Origin: Gemmiger gallinarum
Lineage (GTDB): Bacteria > Bacillota > Clostridia > Oscillospirales > Ruminococcaceae
NCBI RefSeq assembly: GCF_014982805.1
Contig: NZ_JADCKC010000002.1
Location: forward strand, 434,001 to 498,000
Reading direction: 5' to 3'
Length of the DNA stretch: 64,000 bases
The position numbers were made by a program, and so were the translations under genes. Below are positions 32,270 through 40,890 of this stretch, in pieces. How positions within the stretch are numbered: the first letter of the stretch is position 1; each line of letters starts with the position of its first letter. The notes under the pieces are model-generated. The model made no database searches. It was not told the origin of the DNA and worked only from the letters and a program-made list of their open reading frames with translations.

Positions 32270-32743
32270 ATGCCAACGATTTTGATTGACGCAGACGGCT
32301 GCCCGGTGGTGGACCTGACAGTGCGAGTCGGCCAGGCTCATGGCGTGCCAGTGAAAATCCTCTGTGACACGGCCCATCGCATCGAGCGGGAGGGTGCTGA
32401 GACGCTGGTCTTTGACAAGGGCGCTGACAGCGTGGACTTTGCCCTGGTCAACCGTGTGCAGCCGGGAGATATTGTCATCACCCAGGACTATGGGCTTGCC
32501 AGTATGTGCCTGGCCCGGCGGGCCAGAGTGCTCAACCAAAACGGGCTGGAGTACACGGCCCAGAACATTGACGGTCTGCTGGCCCGTCGGCATGAAAACA
32601 AAAAGCTCCTCCGTGCCGGCAAGCACCCGAAAGGGCCAGCCAAACGCACGAAGGAGCCAGCCAAACGCACGAAGGAGCAGGACGAGGTATTTGTAGAAAA
32701 ACTCGATAAGATTATTAGAGAGGATAAAAAACGAAACAGTTAG
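32270..32743 (+). CDS. YaiI/YqxD family (UPF0178, DUF188) protein
   Basis: A 157-residue DUF188 protein: MPTILIDADGCPVVDLTVRVGQ, LVFDKGADSVDFALVNRVQPGDIVITQDYGLAS and VLNQNGLEYT are the family signatures of this PIN-like fold with conserved acidic residues. Function is unknown; a nuclease role has been proposed from the fold. The C-terminus has a 21-bp tandem duplication giving AKRTKEPAKRTKEQ, a recent slippage. Good GAAAGGA site. It sits between the palindrome array and the phosphorothioation island and is GC-rich, so it may be the original chromosomal neighbour. Confidence 0.88.
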   Translation: MPTILIDADGCPVVDLTVRVGQAHGVPVKILCDTAHRIEREGAETLVFDKGADSVDFALVNRVQPGDIVITQDYGLASMCLARRARVLNQNGLEYTAQNIDGLLARRHENKKLLRAGKHPKGPAKRTKEPAKRTKEQDEVFVEKLDKIIREDKKRNS

Positions 32744-32773
32744 ACATAAAGTACATTATTATAAATAGACAGT

Positions 32774-32802
32774 TTGTTTTTTTGTGCAATATATGATATA
32801 AT
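32774..32802 (+). promoter_or_regulatory. Promoter of the DUF262 gene
   Basis: TTGTTT (32774-32779), a 17-base spacer and consensus TATAAT (32797-32802), about 50 bases before the start codon. Confidence 0.75.
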
Positions 32803-32850
32803 TTCAAAAAATATCGACATGAAAAATGATATAACCTTAAGGAGATAATT

Positions 32851-34647
32851 ATGACAATTACACCTACATATATTGCAATAGGCCGTATGTTTGAACAAAA
32901 TTTCCTTTTTGAAGTCCCCAAATATCAAAGATATTATGCGTGGGAACCTGAACAAGTCAACGATTTTATAAAGGACCTTGATGGAATTCTAGCGGATTCT
33001 GAGAAGGACCACTTTTTTGGTGGAATTGTTTGTGTTTCAAAAAAGGTTGATGGGTCCACCCGCCAACAGAAAGAGCTGATCGACGGCCAACAGCGTCTTA
33101 CCACTTCAATTCTGCTCATTATTAACCTAATCAGAAAGTACGAAGAGTTATTAAATGTTGATACACTGTCAGAAGATGATAAGAAAATTGTAAAGTCTCG
33201 CATAGATAAGCTGAATGAAAAGTATATTAATTACAACGACGAAATCAATCGTAAGCCCATAATTGTACATAAGCTTGTATTGTCGCTTGCGGATAAGGAT
33301 TTCTTTGAAGGCATCCTCAACGGTAGGCCAATAGAACCTGAAAGAGATTCTCATGAAAAAATTAAGAAGGCAAATCAGCTGCTAGAAAAGTTTGTAAGAG
33401 ACAAACTGAATCAATGCACTGAGGATACTGAAAAAATAGATGTGCTCGCTAAGATTGAGCACGCGCTGCAAGCCAACTGTACTGTAATATTTATGGACTG
33501 TGATTCCAGGGATTCAGCCTACAAACTTTTCCAAGTTTTAAATGATCGAGGTGCAGGTTTAAACGAAGGAGACCTTTTAAAATCGAAAACATTGGAAGCT
33601 CTAGAGAAATTCCCTGAAGAGCAAGAACAAGCGCAAAAATGTTGGGATGAGATATTGGAAGAGGATCCCTCAAAGGTCGAAAACTTTCTGCGAACGTATT
33701 ATGCTTCTTGCTATGGTAAGCGCGCTGGGAGAGCATCGCTGTATGATGACTTTTTAAAGGTATTTTTTCCAGGGCCGTTTAATGGAAATCTGCCTAAAAC
33801 AAAACAGGAAGCCAACGATTTACTGATAGAAGTACAGAATATTCTCGCTGAAATTCGAATTTATAGAAAGATTACCGCGGGAGAATGGCCGTATCCTGAA
33901 GAGCAACCCGTTACGGGATGGGATAGGAATCGACTTCAGGTTTTGGTGACATTCCTATCGTATGACATCACATTGCCTCTTTTACTGGCAGCCACAAAGT
34001 TAAAACAGAAAAAATACGCCGACCTAGTTCATATGCTTGAAAAGTTTATGTTTAGGTATAAAACGATTTGTAACAATCCACATCAAGTATTGAGTGAACT
34101 GTATAACAAAGAAGCCAAAGAAATTCGGCGTGACCCCGACAACTATTCACTGTCGAGTTTATCAAAAGCGCTTCAAAAATTGCTTGAAGAAAAGGCAAAT
34201 GATGAAAAGTTTAAAGTGGGACTTAAAAATCTTGCATATCAACCATCAGGAGGAAATAAATCTTTACGGTATTTCTTCAGTACTTTGTGCGATTATTACA
34301 GGTGGCATAAAGAAGGAGAGCATGGGAATCCATGTGCAAATAAGGAACATATAATCAACTATGATAATGTGACGATTGAGCACATTGACTCTCAACATGC
34401 GCAAGATGGAAACACTCTCCCGAAAGAAAGTTTAAACAAATTGAAGAATCTTACAATCCTTTCGAGAGATGATAATGGCAATAGAGTGGGTAACAAACCG
34501 TTTGCAGAAAAGAAAGAAACATATGCTAAGTCCTGCTATAAGATCAATGGAGATTTAGCAAAGTATGATGCGTGGCAGCCGGATGAAGCCACCGAATGGG
34601 AAAACTATCTGGTCGATTTTGGTTGCAAAATTTTTGTTGTTAAATGA
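32851..34647 (+). CDS. DUF262-DUF1524 protein, SspE/GmrSD-like restriction effector
   Basis: A 598-residue protein. The N-terminal DUF262 domain has VPKYQRYYAWEPEQVNDF, FGGIVCV and ELIDGQQRLTTSILLI with the nucleotide-hydrolysis motif D78-G-Q-Q-R82. The C-terminal DUF1524 HNH-like nuclease has VTIEHIDSQHAQDG (E510-H511), then LNKLKNLTILSRDDNGNRVGNKPF. This is the architecture of GmrSD and of SspE, which senses DNA phosphorothioation and nicks invading DNA. Its location, convergent with a dnd operon (61 bases between stops), makes a phosphorothioate-guided effector the best guess. It has its own strong promoter and an AGGAGA site. AT-rich. A modified-base (GmrSD) target is the alternative. Confidence 0.8.
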   Translation: MTITPTYIAIGRMFEQNFLFEVPKYQRYYAWEPEQVNDFIKDLDGILADSEKDHFFGGIVCVSKKVDGSTRQQKELIDGQQRLTTSILLIINLIRKYEELLNVDTLSEDDKKIVKSRIDKLNEKYINYNDEINRKPIIVHKLVLSLADKDFFEGILNGRPIEPERDSHEKIKKANQLLEKFVRDKLNQCTEDTEKIDVLAKIEHALQANCTVIFMDCDSRDSAYKLFQVLNDRGAGLNEGDLLKSKTLEALEKFPEEQEQAQKCWDEILEEDPSKVENFLRTYYASCYGKRAGRASLYDDFLKVFFPGPFNGNLPKTKQEANDLLIEVQNILAEIRIYRKITAGEWPYPEEQPVTGWDRNRLQVLVTFLSYDITLPLLLAATKLKQKKYADLVHMLEKFMFRYKTICNNPHQVLSELYNKEAKEIRRDPDNYSLSSLSKALQKLLEEKANDEKFKVGLKNLAYQPSGGNKSLRYFFSTLCDYYRWHKEGEHGNPCANKEHIINYDNVTIEHIDSQHAQDGNTLPKESLNKLKNLTILSRDDNGNRVGNKPFAEKKETYAKSCYKINGDLAKYDAWQPDEATEWENYLVDFGCKIFVVK

Positions 34648-34650
34648 TAG

Positions 34651-34690
34651 AGAGAATCGCCGCAAAGAAAAGTCTTTGCGGCGATTCTCT
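34651..34690. terminator. Bidirectional terminator between DUF262 gene and dnd operon
   Basis: A perfect 18-bp stem (34651-34668 with 34673-34690), loop AAAG, lies between the two convergent stop codons. Confidence 0.9.
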
Positions 34691-34708
34691 ATTTAGTATT
34701 TTGATTTA

Positions 34709-35095
34709 TTAGAGGTATTCGCTTGGATCAAAGTCCTCGTCATTGTTTTCGTAGTCGGTGCGCAGAATCGCAATACCGGCGTCAGCATATTCATTCATGC
34801 GCTTTATCAGATCGCTGCCATTATTGATTTCCGGGCAAAGGTGAGCAACCAATCCTTTGGCAACTGCAAAATTATCTTTGTCCACATTTCCAACCAAGCA
34901 GATATCCAAGTTTTTCGTCGCAGGATCGGGTTTAGCACCAGCTTGTAGTGCAACCATGATTGCAAACGTGTACAATTGATATTTTGTGGAAAAAATGTGC
35001 TTCTCATCTACCAAGAGATCATAAAAGCGACGATTTTCAGTGGTTGTGCGAATGTGAGTAGAGGGATTCATTGAAAAGAACTCTTGTGCTGCCAT
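34709..35095 (-). CDS. 128-aa protein, last gene of dnd operon (PbeD-position)
   Basis: A small acidic protein (MAAQEFFSMNPSTHIRTTTENR..., ending NNDEDFDPSEYL) with segments KYQLYTFAIMVALQAGAKPD and NLDICLVGNVDKDNF that look like a compact helical/strand domain. I recognise no family except its regular location beside Dnd-linked ATPases: 'RFYDLLVDEKHIFSTKYQLYTFAI' resembles small DNA-phosphorothioation-associated proteins. ATG 35095 with GGAGG is preferred over TTG 35101. It starts next to the stop of the ATPase gene (35098), so translation is coupled. Confidence 0.65.
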   Translation of the reverse strand: MAAQEFFSMNPSTHIRTTTENRRFYDLLVDEKHIFSTKYQLYTFAIMVALQAGAKPDPATKNLDICLVGNVDKDNFAVAKGLVAHLCPEINNGSDLIKRMNEYADAGIAILRTDYENNDEDFDPSEYL

Positions 35096-35097
35096 TT

Positions 35098-37068
35098 TCA
35101 ATATACCTCCTTGCTTGCAATCACCGTCTTGGGCCAGGTCTGATCACTGTGGTTTTCCAACTTATAAACGGTCTTAACATACGGCTTCAGCTCGTTTTGA
35201 TACTTCTCAGTCAGATCACCGGTGGAGACCATAAAAATTACCTGCTTGCCCATATGCGGCAAGAAACGAGTAATTGCAGCACGATGCTCATCCGAAAACA
35301 GGCCAAGGGGGTTATCAATGATAACCGGTGCGGCAAAATTGGAGGAGCGATTCAATCCCGCAATATAAGAAAGGCTGATCACCTTAGACTGACCAGTCGA
35401 AGGATTCAGCGTGCGGCCAGGCTCGATCTGATAGGTTTCACCATTCGTAAGTTCAAGCAAAAGGCTGTAGTCTTTGGAAATTTTGATGCCTTTATACTTT
35501 TGGGGTGCGTTCGTGATTTGCAAGAAAACTTCGGTGGCATATTTCTCCACAGAAGCACGTTTTTCTTCCAGAAGACGATTGCGATACTCACTGAAGATCT
35601 TTTCCAACGCAATCGTGTTTTCCAATTTCTTCTGGCACAGAGCACCCTCTTTATCCAACTGGCTAAGCTCGGCAAGCTTCTCTTCTAGCCGGGCAAGTTT
35701 TTCTCGGTCTTGCGACAATAGAACTTCTGTCCGTGTGCGACGATTTTCGGTTTCCTTCTTTTTCGCCTCGGTACTGGCAATGTTCTGGATGATACGTTCG
35801 CCAGCTTCCTCACTAAAAGAACCGATATCTTTACGCAAATGCTCAAACTCTTCCTTTTTTGAGGAGCGTTCCTTCTCTTTTTTCCAAACTTCCTCACTCA
35901 GAGAAATGTAAGCGGCACGTGTCTGGAATCCGTGGGGTTGATATTGGGCACAAGCATTGAAAAGAGCGTGGCGCTCCTTTTCAACAAGAATGGCATCGTC
36001 TGTGACTAAGTGCTCCCGAATGAATGCCTGGATCTTTTCTTTGTGGGAATCCGTCATTGGCTCACCGCATACACAAACAGGCTGTTCCATAAGGCGAACC
36101 AGATACTCTTTCACCGGTTCGGTGATATGGTATTCCGTAGGTTCAGTAGATGTATCCTGCTGCATTTTAGCAAAAATGGAAGCAGCCAACATGAGGGTGG
36201 CATTCTTTTGGAAGCATTCAGACTGTTCCTGACGAATACGTTTCAAGTCGTCGGTAAGCTGCTTGATTTGCTCAGACAATTTCTGCTTTTGGGTAACCTT
36301 TTCGGAAATCTCCTTGAAATCCTTCAGCTTATCTTCGTCCTTTTGTATCTGCTCGTTGGCGGCGTTAATCTCCTGTTCATATTGGCGCAACAAGGCTTCC
36401 TGCTCAGCAACTTTCTGGTCCGCTTCTATTTTCTGCTGCAGAATATCTTGATACTTGTTTTGATTTTGAATCCAAGTATCCCGGCTTTTTTCAAATTCCT
36501 TTTTCAGCAGGCCGAGATCTTCTACGGCGTTATAAACTTCCTTAATACCAAGGACACGGGCAATGGCGTCTTTATACTGGCTTCCGCTGGCCGTACTATA
36601 ATCGTTGATTTTTTCGCCGTCAAAGAAGAAATACTGTGAGGCATCCTGATGTACAAGAGAATTGATGAAATCCGCTTTCTCATCCTCTTCGCTGCTCACC
36701 GGAACATTGTTCTTGATTAGTTCCAACGTGCATTTGAAGTCTTTGCTGCTTGGGGTGGCCTCCAGTTTCCCGCGCAGGTCAATGAAGCGAGAAATTTCAA
36801 TCTTGTCAGATCCATTCTCTACAAACAGAGAAACTTCAGCATGATAGCACTTCTCCGATTGGGCATTTACATTGATCAGATCTTTAAGATCGTCGCTGTC
36901 TTTGGGACCGTACAGGCAGAACAAAATTGCGGAAAAGAAGCAGGATTTTCCCACGTCATTGTCGGCGTAAAGGATGCTGATGTTTCGTTCACCATCAATG
37001 GGAAAATCGAAGTTGCATTCCCCATAATAAGCGCGGTAGTTGTTTATGCGGAGAGAATTGAAAATCAT
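35098..37068 (-). CDS. SMC/Rad50-like ATPase, second DndD-type protein
   Basis: A 656-residue ATPase. The N-terminal P-loop is ILYADNDVGKSCFFSAILFCLYG, with Asn-Asp in place of glycines. A shared YFFFDGEKINDY motif follows, then long coiled coils (residues about 200-270 and 400-500, e.g. KVAEQEALLRQYEQEINAANEQ). A CVCG pair sits at the middle hinge. The C-terminal signature is NPSTGQSKVISLSYIAGL with Walker B PVIIDNPLGLFSDEHR. It parallels DndD, whose motif reads FFFFDGEEIGDFF, so both ATPases come from one family. In DndCDEA-PbeABCD-type systems an ATPase of this kind belongs to the interference module. ATG 37068 overlaps the previous stop. Confidence 0.78.
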   Translation of the reverse strand: MIFNSLRINNYRAYYGECNFDFPIDGERNISILYADNDVGKSCFFSAILFCLYGPKDSDDLKDLINVNAQSEKCYHAEVSLFVENGSDKIEISRFIDLRGKLEATPSSKDFKCTLELIKNNVPVSSEEDEKADFINSLVHQDASQYFFFDGEKINDYSTASGSQYKDAIARVLGIKEVYNAVEDLGLLKKEFEKSRDTWIQNQNKYQDILQQKIEADQKVAEQEALLRQYEQEINAANEQIQKDEDKLKDFKEISEKVTQKQKLSEQIKQLTDDLKRIRQEQSECFQKNATLMLAASIFAKMQQDTSTEPTEYHITEPVKEYLVRLMEQPVCVCGEPMTDSHKEKIQAFIREHLVTDDAILVEKERHALFNACAQYQPHGFQTRAAYISLSEEVWKKEKERSSKKEEFEHLRKDIGSFSEEAGERIIQNIASTEAKKKETENRRTRTEVLLSQDREKLARLEEKLAELSQLDKEGALCQKKLENTIALEKIFSEYRNRLLEEKRASVEKYATEVFLQITNAPQKYKGIKISKDYSLLLELTNGETYQIEPGRTLNPSTGQSKVISLSYIAGLNRSSNFAAPVIIDNPLGLFSDEHRAAITRFLPHMGKQVIFMVSTGDLTEKYQNELKPYVKTVYKLENHSDQTWPKTVIASKEVY

Positions 37069-37235
37069 TGGTCCGAATCCTCCTCTCCGCTCATATTAGC
37101 GATGATCTGTTTAATGGGGCCGCGAGTATGACGGCTTTTCTGGTATACATGGTCCTTCTCCACCTGGAGAATATTCTCTACGATAGAGGCATCAATATGG
37201 TATTCTTCTGCGACTTGGACAAGCAATGGATCCAT
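37065..37235 (-). CDS. 56-aa phosphorothioation-associated small protein
   Basis: A tiny protein (MDPLLVQVAEEYHIDASIVENI..., then KSRHTRGPIKQIIANMSGEEDSD). The first part could form a helix-turn-helix-like pair of helices with a basic centre. ATG 37235 lies 11 bases after AAGGAGG. An in-frame ATG at 37262 overlaps the helicase stop and is before the ribosome binding site, so it was rejected. It sits between helicase and ATPase with overlaps on both sides, the usual place for a small subunit. Function unknown. Confidence 0.65.
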   Translation of the reverse strand: MDPLLVQVAEEYHIDASIVENILQVEKDHVYQKSRHTRGPIKQIIANMSGEEDSDQ

Positions 37236-37251
37236 CGTTTTGCCGACCTCC

Positions 37252-39300
37252 TTAAAAATCATACGGATTCAACTTCCGCTGAGATAAAAACTGATCGAGT
37301 TTCTGACGCTCTTGGATGCCATTGATGGCATCGTCTACCATTAAGTTGATTCGCCGATATTGCGCGTCAATCATAGACAGAGCCATGCGACGTTCCTCAT
37401 CGCTGGTACTAGCCGGAAGAACCGGATAGACCAGATAGTCATAAATCCAGGCAGTTGTCTTGCCCGGCGCAATACGAAGGACACGGCCTCTGCGTTGAAT
37501 AAACTGACGTTCTGAGGTTGACGAACTGATAAAAACTGCAACATCGCAAGCAGGGATATCGATGCCTTCATCGAGACAGCCAACAGCCAACAGAATTTTA
37601 CGGATTCCCTGTCGGAATTCCTTCAGAATTGTGGGGCGTTCTTTTTGCGCGTCCAGTTCTCCGGTGTATTTGAAATAGTATTTGCCCATCCGGTCCAGTT
37701 CTTTTCCCAGTTCGTCCAAATGGTTCAGATCATCGCCATAAATCAGAACCCGGGCGGAAGGGGGAATCTCGTCAAAGATCGTCTGCAGCGTTTGAACTTT
37801 TTGATCGTTCTTCTTGAGCAGTTTGGCACGATCACGGTAGCGGCCTTCGATACGCTGCTGTAACCGCAGGCGATCTTTCTCATCATCTTCCTGTTCCAGT
37901 GCGTGCTGAAGCTGTACGATTTCCTTTGAGAACGCTTTATACGACTCCCAGTCCTCTTCCGGCATTGCACAGGGAAGAACCCTATATTGGTATTCCACCA
38001 GGTAGTGTTCACGCTGGGCATCCTTGATCGAGAATTCGAAGGTGTTCTGGTGATAGAAATTCAGAATCTTTTCAGATCCAATTTCATCAAAGTTCCGGCG
38101 AGGCGTTGCACTAAGGCCAATGCGGTAAGCTGGATTCAGTTCCATGAGGCACTGAGATTTTGGAGCACCCATATTGTGAACTTCATCGCAGATCATAGCA
38201 AATTGTTCCGGCTTTGCCTGTCGCCACTTTGCCATGTAGAAATCACCCTGGGCAGAGTCATAGGTGGAAATGACCACCACTTGTTCTGGGAAACGCGCCT
38301 GGGTGAGGGATTTCAGCAACTCTTTGTGGCCACGATAAGGGGACCCACACTTGATAATGGTGATATCAGGATAAAACAGGTGGACATCCGCTTCCCATTG
38401 TTCTACGAGTTCTAGGCTGGGAACACAGATAAGAAGAAGTTTCCAGGTGTCGATCTGGCTGATTGCGTACATTGCCGCCTTGGTTTTGCCAGAACCGGTT
38501 GCCATCATGAAAAGGCAGGAAAAGTCTTTCTGCAGAAAAGCGTTTTTGGCATCCTCTTGGCAGGAACGCGGCTTGAAGTTGGGATGAATCCCGGCGGATA
38601 CGCGATAAACGTAATCGACAGGATGTTCCGGTGCATTTTGAATCAACTTCAGGCGAGAGGCCTTGGGGAAATCGAATGTTACAATATTTCCGGCTGTCCC
38701 GTCCCACAATCTTTCAAAGCGCTGGATTTTCTGCTCTACCCTGGACTGCAATACCGGAATCCAATTTTGCGAAACCTCAAAGGACTCCTCGTTATTAATC
38801 CATCCGCCAAGCGTTTCATTTACAGACCCTAAGAAAGAGATTGCGTTTCCGTCTGCGTCTTTGAAAATACCGAATTTTTCGTGGAACAAGTGATAGGTGC
38901 CGGGATCATTGGGGTCTTTCCGAAGGCACACTTTAATGTCCAAGCGGTTGTTTTTGATGAGCCAACAGAGATTCTTGATGTTGGCAATATTAAGATCGAT
39001 AAGATTCTGAGTGACAGGGTCGATTTTATCCTCCAACAGCTGACGGATATCATAGCCGAGGGCGATCTGGCGCTCATCTTCCGGGCTCAGATTCACACTG
39101 CATACAATGCGCATCCGTCCGCCGTTTTGAATAAAGGGATACAAACCGTTGGTGATGTAGCACAAGATGGAAGAGTTGAAATATCCGACAGCGCGGCAGT
39201 ATTCAATGCTCTCCTCCATGCAGGGAACATAGAATTCTTTGATCAGATCGTTTTCCCCGCTCCAGTAAGTGTCTTGGAATGACACTGTGCGCAGGCTCAT
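37252..39300 (-). CDS. DEAD/DEAH helicase with N-terminal PLD-like domain
   Basis: A 682-residue protein. Residues 1-200 form a phospholipase-D-like nuclease domain with H140-x-K142 (LFHEKFGIF) and GSVNET. The superfamily 2 helicase core follows: Q-motif region QEDAKNAF, Walker A MATGSGKT (269-273), DEVH (372-375), LSATPRR, and the C-terminal lobe with VGCLDEGIDIPACDVAVF and QRRGRVLRI. Such PLD-helicases occur in restriction-like defence modules, including phosphorothioation-linked ones. It directly follows the cysteine desulfurase gene (28 bases apart) and overlaps the next small gene, so it belongs to the same transcript. Confidence 0.82.
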   Translation of the reverse strand: MSLRTVSFQDTYWSGENDLIKEFYVPCMEESIEYCRAVGYFNSSILCYITNGLYPFIQNGGRMRIVCSVNLSPEDERQIALGYDIRQLLEDKIDPVTQNLIDLNIANIKNLCWLIKNNRLDIKVCLRKDPNDPGTYHLFHEKFGIFKDADGNAISFLGSVNETLGGWINNEESFEVSQNWIPVLQSRVEQKIQRFERLWDGTAGNIVTFDFPKASRLKLIQNAPEHPVDYVYRVSAGIHPNFKPRSCQEDAKNAFLQKDFSCLFMMATGSGKTKAAMYAISQIDTWKLLLICVPSLELVEQWEADVHLFYPDITIIKCGSPYRGHKELLKSLTQARFPEQVVVISTYDSAQGDFYMAKWRQAKPEQFAMICDEVHNMGAPKSQCLMELNPAYRIGLSATPRRNFDEIGSEKILNFYHQNTFEFSIKDAQREHYLVEYQYRVLPCAMPEEDWESYKAFSKEIVQLQHALEQEDDEKDRLRLQQRIEGRYRDRAKLLKKNDQKVQTLQTIFDEIPPSARVLIYGDDLNHLDELGKELDRMGKYYFKYTGELDAQKERPTILKEFRQGIRKILLAVGCLDEGIDIPACDVAVFISSSTSERQFIQRRGRVLRIAPGKTTAWIYDYLVYPVLPASTSDEERRMALSMIDAQYRRINLMVDDAINGIQERQKLDQFLSQRKLNPYDF

Positions 39301-39328
39301 GCCATCATCCCCCTTTCGGAAAAATATA

Positions 39329-40513
39329 TTAGGAAAGTTCTTTCAGGAACGCCTCCACCTGATCGATGGTGTTTTCTGCGGACAGCGAAATGCGCAAAAC
39401 TCTGGACACAGCGTCCCCCTTACCGATAGCCTGCAATACATGGGAAGGCATACCCGCCGTGCAGGCAGAACCAGTAGAGATTGCGAACTTTGCGCTAACA
39501 CGCTTCACAAAGCGCTCGTTGTCAAAGTCGTCCTGATTAACCACCAAACTGATGACACCTGGCAGGTGATGTTCCGGATCACCTAAAAGTTCCAGATGCT
39601 CGTTGAATGCAATGATCTTCTTGGCGGCCTGCTCCAGTTTCTGAATATAGGCTGTCTGCTGTTGCTCGTTCGCAATGGCCAGCTCGGCGGCTTTCCCGAA
39701 GCCAACAATGTTGTGAACAGCCAATGTGCCGGCACGCAGGCCGTGTTCCTGTTCGCCCCCATGCATGAAAGCACTCATCGGAGGAAGGCCATAATCATCT
39801 CCCCGAATATAGGCAGCACCCACGCCCTTGGGCCCGTGGAACTTGTGAGCGGAGAGAGAAAGAAAATCCACTCTGGTTTGTTCAACATCGATGGGCAGTT
39901 TTCCAGCTATTTGGGTGGCATCAGCGTGGAGTAACACCTGATGCTTATGTGCAACAGCCGCTAATGCGTCCATATCGTTGAGAGAGCCGATTTCGTTATT
40001 TGCCCAGATAAAGGATGCTAGGGTGGTTGTGGGGCGTATGGCTTTTTCAAAGGAATCGGGCGTCACCTGGCCATACTCGTTTACATCCAGGAAGGTGACC
40101 TCATAGCCGCGGTCCACTTTGGGAACTTTGCCAAACAGCGAAAAGGTGGCATCCTGATTGGAGTAAATATCGCCGTTCAAAAAGCGGCAAGTATTTAATG
40201 TGGCATGATGCTCAACCTTCGATGTGATAATATGGTTGCCCTTTTTTTCGTAGTATTTTTTGTAGTCCGCCACACCTTTTATAATCATATTGGTGCTCTC
40301 GGTGGACCCGCAGGTAAAAATGATTTCTTCCGGTTTGGCGTGAATTAACTTGGCAACCCAGCTCCGGCTATTTTCCACAGCATCGGCAGCATGGGCGGCA
40401 AGGGGATAATACTTGCTGGAAGGGTTCCCGTATTCCTCTTGCAAGTAAGGGCGCATCGCCTCAAACACTTCCTGCGCGATGGGGGACGTGGCACTATTGT
40501 CTAAATAAATCAT
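39329..40513 (-). CDS. dndA: Cysteine desulfurase, DndA-type
   Basis: A 394-residue NifS/IscS-fold enzyme that mobilises sulfur from cysteine as a persulfide, supplying DndC. The PLP-binding Lys224 lies in LSAHKFHGPKG and the catalytic Cys351 in ISTGSACTAG. N-terminal IYLDNSATSP is the family opening and VEHHATLN contributes PLP contacts. The gene sits between dndE (4-base ATGA-type overlap) and the helicase, giving the dndC-D-E-A order known from archaeal and some bacterial systems, not dndA-B-C-D-E. Dedicated to phosphorothioation by context; housekeeping IscS activity cannot be excluded. Confidence 0.9.
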   Translation of the reverse strand: MIYLDNSATSPIAQEVFEAMRPYLQEEYGNPSSKYYPLAAHAADAVENSRSWVAKLIHAKPEEIIFTCGSTESTNMIIKGVADYKKYYEKKGNHIITSKVEHHATLNTCRFLNGDIYSNQDATFSLFGKVPKVDRGYEVTFLDVNEYGQVTPDSFEKAIRPTTTLASFIWANNEIGSLNDMDALAAVAHKHQVLLHADATQIAGKLPIDVEQTRVDFLSLSAHKFHGPKGVGAAYIRGDDYGLPPMSAFMHGGEQEHGLRAGTLAVHNIVGFGKAAELAIANEQQQTAYIQKLEQAAKKIIAFNEHLELLGDPEHHLPGVISLVVNQDDFDNERFVKRVSAKFAISTGSACTAGMPSHVLQAIGKGDAVSRVLRISLSAENTIDQVEAFLKELS

Positions 40514-40890
40514 ACGGTATCACCAATCCCAAATGTTTCCAGCACATATTTGTCCAGATCACCGGCGTGTTTATAGCGGGATTCCAAAAGGATGGCTCCG
40601 CGATCTATGTGCGCTTTCATATACTTGGGAAAGTATTCCTCATTGCTTAAATGGCGTCCTTCTGCCTGTTCAATCAGGACTTTGAAGTAATCGTCATATT
40701 CGCCGGTAATCGTTTGTCGATTGAGTTCAAGGCCATCTGTATCGCTGTCGAACGAAGTGATTTTTCCTTGCTCTTTTAAAGACCAGGCAATCGCGTGCTT
40801 GACCAGCGTATACGGCTTTAAGGCAGTGCTTTTCCCAATCTCTTCAAAAATTTCCTGCGTTTTTTTGGAAGTCTTTAGCTTGAAAATCAT
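40510..40890 (-). CDS. dndE: DNA sulfur modification protein DndE
   Basis: A 126-residue DndE: FKLKTSKKTQEIFEEIGKS at the start, a ribbon-helix-like nicked-DNA-binding surface, then DGLELNRQTITGEYDDYFKVLIEQ, the family's best-conserved segment. ATG 40890 has AAGGAGG seven bases upstream and overlaps the dndD stop. In the known pathway DndE stabilises the DndCDE complex and binds nicked DNA. Confidence 0.9.
   Translation of the reverse strand: MIFKLKTSKKTQEIFEEIGKSTALKPYTLVKHAIAWSLKEQGKITSFDSDTDGLELNRQTITGEYDDYFKVLIEQAEGRHLSNEEYFPKYMKAHIDRGAILLESRYKHAGDLDKYVLETFGIGDTV

Noticed and set aside
35098-39300. DndFGH restriction module
   Set aside because: Gene sizes and order (PLD-helicase, 56 aa, SMC-like ATPase, 128 aa) do not match DndF, DndG and DndH; a Pbe-like module fits better.
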